This document shows, one piece after another, positions 41,723 to 46,551 of a stretch of 46,551 nt of DNA (position 1 is its first letter; each line of letters opens with the position of its first letter). The DNA comes from Arthrobacter livingstonensis (lineage in GTDB: Bacteria > Actinomycetota > Actinomycetes > Actinomycetales > Micrococcaceae): positions 1 to 46,551 of the forward strand of contig NZ_QJVD01000028.1 in assembly GCF_003219815.1 (NCBI RefSeq). The letters are read 5' to 3'. The notes beneath the pieces were generated by a model. That model had not been told where the DNA came from and ran no database searches. It saw nothing but the letters and a program-made list of their open reading frames with translations. A program made the position numbers and the translations under genes.

Positions 41723-43077
41723 CTTTCACCCACAATCAACAGACGACGGCCGAGACGGACTGGCTGTGCAGTCCGCGAATTGCCGAAATGTTGGATCTAC
41801 ACATCGATTGGGCCGCACTTGACAAGCTCGTAGTGATCGCCGCGCATCCCGACGACGAGACGCTCGGCGCCGCCGGTCTCCTGCAACGTGCCGCGCGACA
41901 CGGTGTGCCGATCGAGGTTGTTGTCGCAACTTTGGGCGAGAACTCCCACCCTGGCTCCCCCACACATACACCCGCTGAGTTGGCAGCGGTGCGTGCCGTT
42001 GAACTTCGCAGCGCGCTTGAGCGCATGGCCCCCGACGTAGGCCACAGGGTCCTCGGCATGCCTGACGGCAGGCTGTCAGCCCACGGCACACAACTGGAAA
42101 ACGAAATTGCCGCCGCCGCAACGCACAACAGTCACAAGACGCTGGTGGTTGCACCCTGGTCAGGCGACGGCCACACTGACCACGATGCGGCCGGGGCCGC
42201 AGCCGGCAGGGCCGCGCGGACGACCCACAGCCTGTTTCTGGAGTATCCAATCTGGTTGTGGCACTGGGGCTCGCCCGGCAATGATCGAGTCCCCTGGCCG
42301 GCCTTGAGAAGGCTGAACCTGACCGTGGAGGAGCAGGCGACGAAGGCGGCGGCGATATCAAGCCATGCCAGCCAAGTCGCGCCGCTGTCACCCGCCGCCG
42401 GGGATGAAGCCCTCCTTTCATCGGCCCTCCTGTCGCATTTCGAGCGGAGCTTCGAAACGTTCATTGATGCCGCGGGGCAGTTCACACGTGCGGGCACCGC
42501 ATATTCCGGTTGGCTGCAGACGCAGTTCAATGCCATCCACATCGGCGGTGCCGAACCCTGGGATCCGGACTCCGGATATGAACAACGCAAGCGCTCGCTG
42601 TTGCTGGGCGCCCTGCCCCGCGCGTCGTTTAATTCCGTGTTTGAACTCGGCTGCTCCACGGGGGCCCTGACCGCGGAGCTGGCGCTCCGCTCCGTGCAGA
42701 TTGTGGGGGTCGACGCCAGTGCCGAGGCGGTAAGGACAGCCACGAAACGCACCGCGGCAGCTGGGAACACCACCATCGTTCAGGCCCTGCTTCCGGACGG
42801 ATGGCCCGCCGGCCGTTTCGACTTGTTCGTCCTTTCCGAGGTTGGCTACTACTTCTCCGCCGGGGAACTGTCCACCGTAATTGACCGCATGGCCGCCTCC
42901 ATGCTGCCAAACGCGTGCCTGGCTGCGTGCCACTGGCGCCATCCAATATCCGGCTGGCCGCTCAACGGGGACGACGTCCACCGCCAATTGCGCACAGATG
43001 CCCGGCTCACACGTGTGGACGCCCATGCCGAAGAGGACTTCCTACTCGACATTTTCACATTCGGGAACCCGCCGTGA
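41716..43077 (+). CDS. Bifunctional PIG-L deacetylase / SAM-dependent methyltransferase (NodS-like)
   Basis: A 453-residue fusion. The N-terminal PIG-L/LmbE zinc deacetylase (about 33-235) carries AAHPDDETLG (A43-E48 with the zinc ligands H44 and D47) and the distal HTDHDAAG histidines. The C-terminal class I methyltransferase (about 280-445) has the SAM motif VFELGCSTGALTAELA (about 308-322), VGVDASAEAV and FVLSEVGYYF; its pattern is closest to NodS-type N-methyltransferases. PIG-L enzymes remove N-acetyl groups from GlcNAc-type sugars, so one chain could deacetylate and then methylate the same amine. Translationally coupled on both sides (7-bp and GTGA overlaps). Confidence 0.88.
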   Translation: MVAFTHNQQTTAETDWLCSPRIAEMLDLHIDWAALDKLVVIAAHPDDETLGAAGLLQRAARHGVPIEVVVATLGENSHPGSPTHTPAELAAVRAVELRSALERMAPDVGHRVLGMPDGRLSAHGTQLENEIAAAATHNSHKTLVVAPWSGDGHTDHDAAGAAAGRAARTTHSLFLEYPIWLWHWGSPGNDRVPWPALRRLNLTVEEQATKAAAISSHASQVAPLSPAAGDEALLSSALLSHFERSFETFIDAAGQFTRAGTAYSGWLQTQFNAIHIGGAEPWDPDSGYEQRKRSLLLGALPRASFNSVFELGCSTGALTAELALRSVQIVGVDASAEAVRTATKRTAAAGNTTIVQALLPDGWPAGRFDLFVLSEVGYYFSAGELSTVIDRMAASMLPNACLAACHWRHPISGWPLNGDDVHRQLRTDARLTRVDAHAEEDFLLDIFTFGNPP

Positions 43078-43811
43078 CTACACACATAGGCGAGATCGCC
43101 GTCGTCGTGCCCGCCAGAAACGAAGCGCAACTGTTGCCGAACGCGCTCACCTCCCTCGAAGCGGCCATGGCCCATTTCGCCTGGAAGGTCTCCATTCCAA
43201 CGTCGCTCACCGTCGTCCTGGACCGCACCAGCGACAATTCCGCACAAATCGTGGCGCACCATCCAAAGGTGCTCCTCAGGCATACTTCCGCCGGACGGGT
43301 AGGTGCGGCCCGGAATGTGGGCATCACCGCTGCGATGTCACTGGCAAAAGTGCCGCCTGCCCACCTTTGGATCGCCAACACGGATGCGGACAGCATGGTG
43401 CCCGCCGATTGGCTGTGGCGCCATTATGGCCTTGCCATGGCTGGCGCACACGTCGTGGCCGGCACTGTGGAACCGGTGCACGTGGACCTGAGCAGCGCCG
43501 CGTTGGCGCGGTGGTTTGCCTGCCACGATTTGAGCGAAGGCCATCCACACATTCACGGGGCCAACTTGGGGTTCCGGGCCGAGGTGTTCACAAAGCTCGG
43601 CGGATTCAGCGACCAATCGCTCCACGAGGACCGCGACTTCGTCGCCAAAGCCCGCACACAGGGCTACGCCGTCATGGCAACGGATTCCTGCCGAGTCACC
43701 ACTTCAGGCCGCCGCCACAGCCGCGTCGACGGCGGATTTGCCGACTTCCTGAACCAGTTGGACAACGGCGGGGAGCGCACAGACCCATCAGCCACATCGT
43801 CCCATTGTTAA
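43074..43811 (+). CDS. Family 2 glycosyltransferase
   Basis: A 245-residue GT-A fold transferase: AVVVPARNEAQLLPNALTSLE at the start, VLDRTSDNS for nucleotide binding, the metal site ANTDADS (about 101-107, DxD), then HIHGANLGFRAEVFTKLGGF and the acidic HEDRDFVAKAR. It is short, without membrane helices, so it probably acts in the cytoplasm on a soluble or lipid-carried acceptor using a nucleotide sugar. The GTG start overlaps the preceding stop (GTGA). Last gene of the cassette. The donor and acceptor are not readable from sequence. Confidence 0.88.
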   Translation: MTTHIGEIAVVVPARNEAQLLPNALTSLEAAMAHFAWKVSIPTSLTVVLDRTSDNSAQIVAHHPKVLLRHTSAGRVGAARNVGITAAMSLAKVPPAHLWIANTDADSMVPADWLWRHYGLAMAGAHVVAGTVEPVHVDLSSAALARWFACHDLSEGHPHIHGANLGFRAEVFTKLGGFSDQSLHEDRDFVAKARTQGYAVMATDSCRVTTSGRRHSRVDGGFADFLNQLDNGGERTDPSATSSHC

Positions 43812-43906
43812 GCCGGTCAAGTCCTTGATTGTCAAGGTTTCGCATTGGGCAAACGGGCCTCCATCGAAGGCCAAACTTCACCCCACAATCCGAATACGTC
43901 CGCACT

Positions 43907-43921
43907 GGGGACCTTTGCCCC
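43907..43921. promoter_or_regulatory. Possible dormancy-regulator (DosR/DevR-type) box
   Basis: GGGGACCTTTGCCCC resembles the GGGAC-N4-type GTCCC/GCCCC palindromes bound by DevR-like response regulators in mycobacteria and streptomycetes. It lies 68 bp before the decayed DUF4389 fragment, possibly its former promoter. The match is by eye only. Confidence 0.3.
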
Positions 43922-43988
43922 TACTGACTCCTCGCCGGGCGAGACAAAGTGGTTGACATGGGGAATCCAGACTCGGGCAATGTCCGCC

Positions 43989-44167
43989 ATGGCGGGCACG
44001 ATTCGCCATCATCACCACCGGCCGATATGAGCGGACACCCTTCGATCTCATTGTGGGCATCAACCGGTGGATCTACCTGCGTTCCCCAACTGAGGGACAA
44101 ATATCTGCCGTTCCGATTGGACCCGGGGACTTTCGATCGGGACGAATCGGATCAACATCGCCCTTAA
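43989..44167 (+). pseudogene. 3' fragment of a DUF4389 membrane protein gene
   Basis: In one frame (about 43989-44075) the DNA encodes WRARFAIITTGRYERTPFDL and VGINRWIY, the strongly conserved FTGRYPRxLFDFVxGxNRW block of DUF4389 proteins. In a second frame the end follows: LRDKYLPFRLDPGTFDRDES and a TAA at 44165-44167, matching the family ending RDEYPPFRLD. No 5' part is found. Thus a truncated, frameshifted remnant remains. The surrounding gap (43812-44241) holds nothing else recognisable apart from a GGGG...CCCC box. Confidence 0.75.
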
Positions 44168-44241
44168 TAACTTTCCACAACAACAGAATCATTTCCCCGA
44201 CCATCCACACAAGAGAAAACAGTCAACGCTGGGAGCAAATC

Positions 44242-45885
44242 ATGGGCAACCATTTTCAACGCTATGCCGAGGTTGCGCAAATCTTGGCGCGGCATGGCTT
44301 CGGCTCTCTGGCAGCCACGATTGGTCTCGGTCGGTTGCATCCAGGGCCTGTATCCGGGCAGGCTGGAAATGTCTCGAATCCCGAGCGGTTGAGGCGCGCA
44401 CTGGAAGAGCTCGGACCGACGTTTATCAAACTCGGGCAGGTACTTTCCACGCGGCCCGACATCCTTCCACCGGGCTACCTCGCGGCACTGTCCAAACTTC
44501 AAAATGCGGCGCCGCCAGTGCCTTCGGACGTTATTCGCAACGTCATCGAGCAGGAGCTGGGTGCAACGCCCGAAGAGCTCTTCAGTACTTTTAGTGACAC
44601 CCCGCTGGCCAGTGCCTCGATTGGCCAGGCTCATGCAGCAACACTGCACGACGGCACCGCCGTCGTGGTCAAGGTTCGACGCCCTGGAGTCGTTGCCCAA
44701 GTCCAGGAGGATCTGGAGATCCTGGCGAACCTTGCCCACCAGGCAAGTCGCAACTGGGCGGCAATGGCAGATTATAACCTCGAGGCCATTTCCGCAGGGT
44801 TCGCGGCAACACTGCGCGCCGAACTCGACTACCTGCAGGAAGGTCACAATGCGGAACGATTCGCCAGCAATTTTGCCAACGATTCGAGCATTCACATTCC
44901 GAAAATCTTTTGGCCCACGACCACATCCCGGGTACTGACCATCGAACGGATTTACGGCCTGAAGATCGACGACGCCGAAGTCCTCGCCATGCCTGTCATC
45001 GACAGAAACCGATTGGCCGACCAGGCGGCCAAGGCCGCGGTCAAAATGATCTTTGAGGATGGCTTCTTCCATGCAGACCCGCACCCGGGCAACCTGTTTG
45101 TTGAATCAACCGGTCGAATAGGTTTGATCGACTTCGGCATGGTGGGCGAAGTCGGCAAGGAACTCCGGGAGCACCTCGGAAGCCTGCTGTTGGCGTTCAG
45201 CTACGATGACCCGGACCGAATCTGCCGGTCGCTGCTGGAACTGTCCATCAACCGCCCCGCCGCGGATCGTGGCCTGCTACGGCAAGACGTTCTGCGCTTC
45301 ATGCAGCAATATCAGGGACGGCAACTGGGGCAAATTGAAATCTCGCCCCTCATCACCCAAATACTGGCGATTCTGCGCAATCACCGCCTGCAACTGCCCA
45401 GCGAAATGGCCATGTTGACGAAAATGATCTTCATGACAGAAGGAATGGGGGCGCGGTTGAACCCGAACTTCAACCTCGGAGCAGTCGTCAGGCCCTATGC
45501 CGGCAGGTTGGCCTTCGAACGGGTAATTCCCCGCAATTTCACGCGCAAACTCTCCCGATGGGGCTTGGACGCTGCAGACTTCGGTGCCAATCTCCCGGAC
45601 AAACTCCGGCGACTGCTTGACACTCTGGACGACGGCGTCGAGGTACATCTGCGGGCAGCGGAATTGGCGCCCCTGATGACTCGCGCTGAACGTATCGGTA
45701 ATCGCCTCGTTGCAGGCATGATGGTGGCGGCCTTTATTCGAGGGATAGGTGACCTGACTGCTGCAGACCTCGACCGTCTGCGGACATGGCAAAACGTCCT
45801 TGTTACGGGCGGTGTAGGCGCTGTGGGTGCACTTGGTGGTTACTTGGCGTGGACCGCGCGGCACAGCGCCGGAGGCCAGCGCTAG
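44242..45885 (+). CDS. AarF/UbiB (ABC1/ADCK) family kinase-like protein
   Basis: A 547-residue UbiB-family atypical kinase. The family-specific KxGQ motif is FIKLGQVLSTRPD (about 60-72). Next come the alanine-rich loop ASASIGQAHAA, the ATP-binding lysine in VVVKVRRPG, the catalytic FFHADPHPGNLF (about 275-286) and the metal-binding GLIDFGMVGE (about 294-303). Two C-terminal membrane helices (about 485-505 and 515-540) anchor it. In other bacteria UbiB supports ubiquinone synthesis; actinobacteria make menaquinone, so here it probably aids isoprenoid-lipid handling. GGGAGC precedes ATG 44242; the frame is open upstream but overlaps the DUF4389 fragment. Confidence 0.92.
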   Translation: MGNHFQRYAEVAQILARHGFGSLAATIGLGRLHPGPVSGQAGNVSNPERLRRALEELGPTFIKLGQVLSTRPDILPPGYLAALSKLQNAAPPVPSDVIRNVIEQELGATPEELFSTFSDTPLASASIGQAHAATLHDGTAVVVKVRRPGVVAQVQEDLEILANLAHQASRNWAAMADYNLEAISAGFAATLRAELDYLQEGHNAERFASNFANDSSIHIPKIFWPTTTSRVLTIERIYGLKIDDAEVLAMPVIDRNRLADQAAKAAVKMIFEDGFFHADPHPGNLFVESTGRIGLIDFGMVGEVGKELREHLGSLLLAFSYDDPDRICRSLLELSINRPAADRGLLRQDVLRFMQQYQGRQLGQIEISPLITQILAILRNHRLQLPSEMAMLTKMIFMTEGMGARLNPNFNLGAVVRPYAGRLAFERVIPRNFTRKLSRWGLDAADFGANLPDKLRRLLDTLDDGVEVHLRAAELAPLMTRAERIGNRLVAGMMVAAFIRGIGDLTAADLDRLRTWQNVLVTGGVGAVGALGGYLAWTARHSAGGQR

Positions 45886-45922
45886 CACGGCAGGCCGACT
45901 CCACGGATCCCGCACGGGGTTC

Positions 45923-45936
45923 GGGTCCTTAGACCC
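45923..45936 (+). promoter_or_regulatory. Palindrome GGGTCCTTAGACCC, possible DosR/DevR-type box
   Basis: Perfect GGGTC/GACCC arms around CTTA, similar to GGGAC-N4-GTCCC dormancy-regulator sites. Its centre lies about 43 bp before the PPOX-fold gene start. A -10-like TAGCAT (45960-45965) ends 7 nt before that ATG. That distance suits activation of a leaderless message. It could instead be a terminator for the UbiB-like gene. Confidence 0.4.
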
Positions 45937-45972
45937 TGTTTAAGCGACACCTCGTGCCATAGCATCGTGCAC

Positions 45973-46443
45973 ATGAGAGATAACAACGTGGTGCCACAAG
46001 CAGAAATTCTGGATACCCAGCAATGCTGGAAGCTCCTGCGTGAAACGACGATTGGGCGGCTGGCAGTCACGGCCGACGGCCGCCCTGATGTGTTCCCGGT
46101 GAACTACAAGGTGGACCAGGAGACAATGATCTTTCGGACCGGTGACGGCACCAAATTAAGTGCAATGGAGGCCGACGCAAACGTTGCACTGGAGGCGGAC
46201 GCCGTGAGTGCGGAGTTCGGCTTCGCCTGGAGCGTCGTTGTTAAGGGCCGTGCCGTGGTGGTGGCCTCCACGGACACCACCCTGGACACCGTCGGCCGCG
46301 CTCTCTTTCCCTGGCAGGGCGTCAATAAGGAGCATCTCATCCGGATTGTTCCCGAGACCGTTACAGGCAGGCGATTTACGCTGAAGGCGCCAATGTCATG
46401 GCGCACGCCGCTCAATGACGCAATCAGGGCCGGACTCGAATAG
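45973..46443 (+). CDS. Pyridoxamine 5'-phosphate oxidase-fold flavin/heme-binding protein
   Basis: A 156-residue split-barrel protein: LDTQQCWKLLRETTIGRLAVTADGRPDVFPVNY, then IIFRTGDGTKL-like MIFRTGDGTKLSAMEADANVALEAD, VVVKGRAVVV and IRIVPETVTGRRF. This is the standard PPOX-like FMN-binding fold of actinobacterial proteins, several of which are hypoxia- or stress-induced in mycobacteria and bind FMN or F420. The exact cofactor is not deducible. ATG 45973 is preferred over GTG 45967 because TAGCAT ends exactly 7 nt before it and no Shine-Dalgarno site is present, suggesting leaderless translation. Confidence 0.87.
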   Translation: MRDNNVVPQAEILDTQQCWKLLRETTIGRLAVTADGRPDVFPVNYKVDQETMIFRTGDGTKLSAMEADANVALEADAVSAEFGFAWSVVVKGRAVVVASTDTTLDTVGRALFPWQGVNKEHLIRIVPETVTGRRFTLKAPMSWRTPLNDAIRAGLE

Positions 46444-46515
46444 CGCCTCCAGCAGCGACGATGGGGGACTTTGTGCTCTACCGGCCCCGTGCCAGTGGAT
46501 CTATGCTCGATCGCA

Positions 46516-46551
46516 TGATGAACAAACCAGCCAACACGCAAACGGAAGATT
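46516..46551 (+). CDS. Possible 5' end of a gene running off the window
   Basis: Twelve codons from ATG 46516 (MMNKPANTQTED) stay open to the edge. A -10-like TATGCT (46503-46508) ends 7 nt before the ATG, the same spacing as at the preceding gene, and there is no Shine-Dalgarno site. The product cannot be identified. Confidence 0.3.

Overview
The window is high-GC DNA from an actinobacterium, most likely Arthrobacter or a close Micrococcaceae relative. Evidence: GTG starts and ATGA/GTGA stop-start overlaps are common, hairpin terminators lack T tracts, and the families present (DUF222/HNH tail, DUF503, DUF4235, DUF1206, DUF1345, FBP zinc finger, PIG-L/methyltransferase fusion) are typical of that group. 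The genus is inferred from gene content; no rRNA gene is present. I saw no tRNA, rRNA, CRISPR array, insertion sequence, phage gene or replication origin.

Layout. 1-7.9 kb is ordinary metabolism: the end of an HNH-type protein, a VOC protein, an Old Yellow Enzyme reductase, a 2-oxoglutarate/Fe(II) oxygenase, a DUF1684 protein, an esterase, an SDR, and a leftward operon DUF503 > HAD-like > PYROXD2-like flavoprotein. 8.0-15.8 kb is a compact seven-gene molybdenum hydroxylase operon of the CO dehydrogenase family, order coxD-E-F-S-L-M-G. Its large subunit carries AYRGAGR, so it is form II-like with unknown substrate. 16.1-20.7 kb holds a flotillin, a YqeY-like protein, an FBP zinc-finger protein and a sugar:proton symporter.

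From about 21 kb the character changes to a stress/accessory region. It contains a GH15 hydrolase-SDR operon facing a MarR regulator, a translationally coupled membrane protein/gluconate-dehydrogenase-gamma/GMC module followed by a TPP enzyme and an enolase-superfamily enzyme, small membrane and disordered proteins, Dps, DUF488, a translationally coupled cassette (acyl-CoA-dehydrogenase-like, PIG-L deacetylase/methyltransferase fusion, family 2 glycosyltransferase), a UbiB-type kinase and a PPOX-fold protein. Broken genes are scattered through it: CDF transporter, PPC-domain protein, DUF1345, HAD phosphatase, a DUF4389 fragment and a Dps with an altered C-terminus.

Best leads: (1) matching TTGC-N6-GCAA palindromes, each overlapping a -35-like element 22-23 nt before a start codon without a Shine-Dalgarno site, one at the GH15 gene and one at the marR gene; (2) the three-gene glycosyltransferase/deacetylase/methyltransferase/acyl-CoA-dehydrogenase cassette, whose logic recalls lipochitooligosaccharide synthesis; (3) the membrane-tethered GMC dehydrogenase module; (4) the density of decaying genes between 21 and 44 kb.
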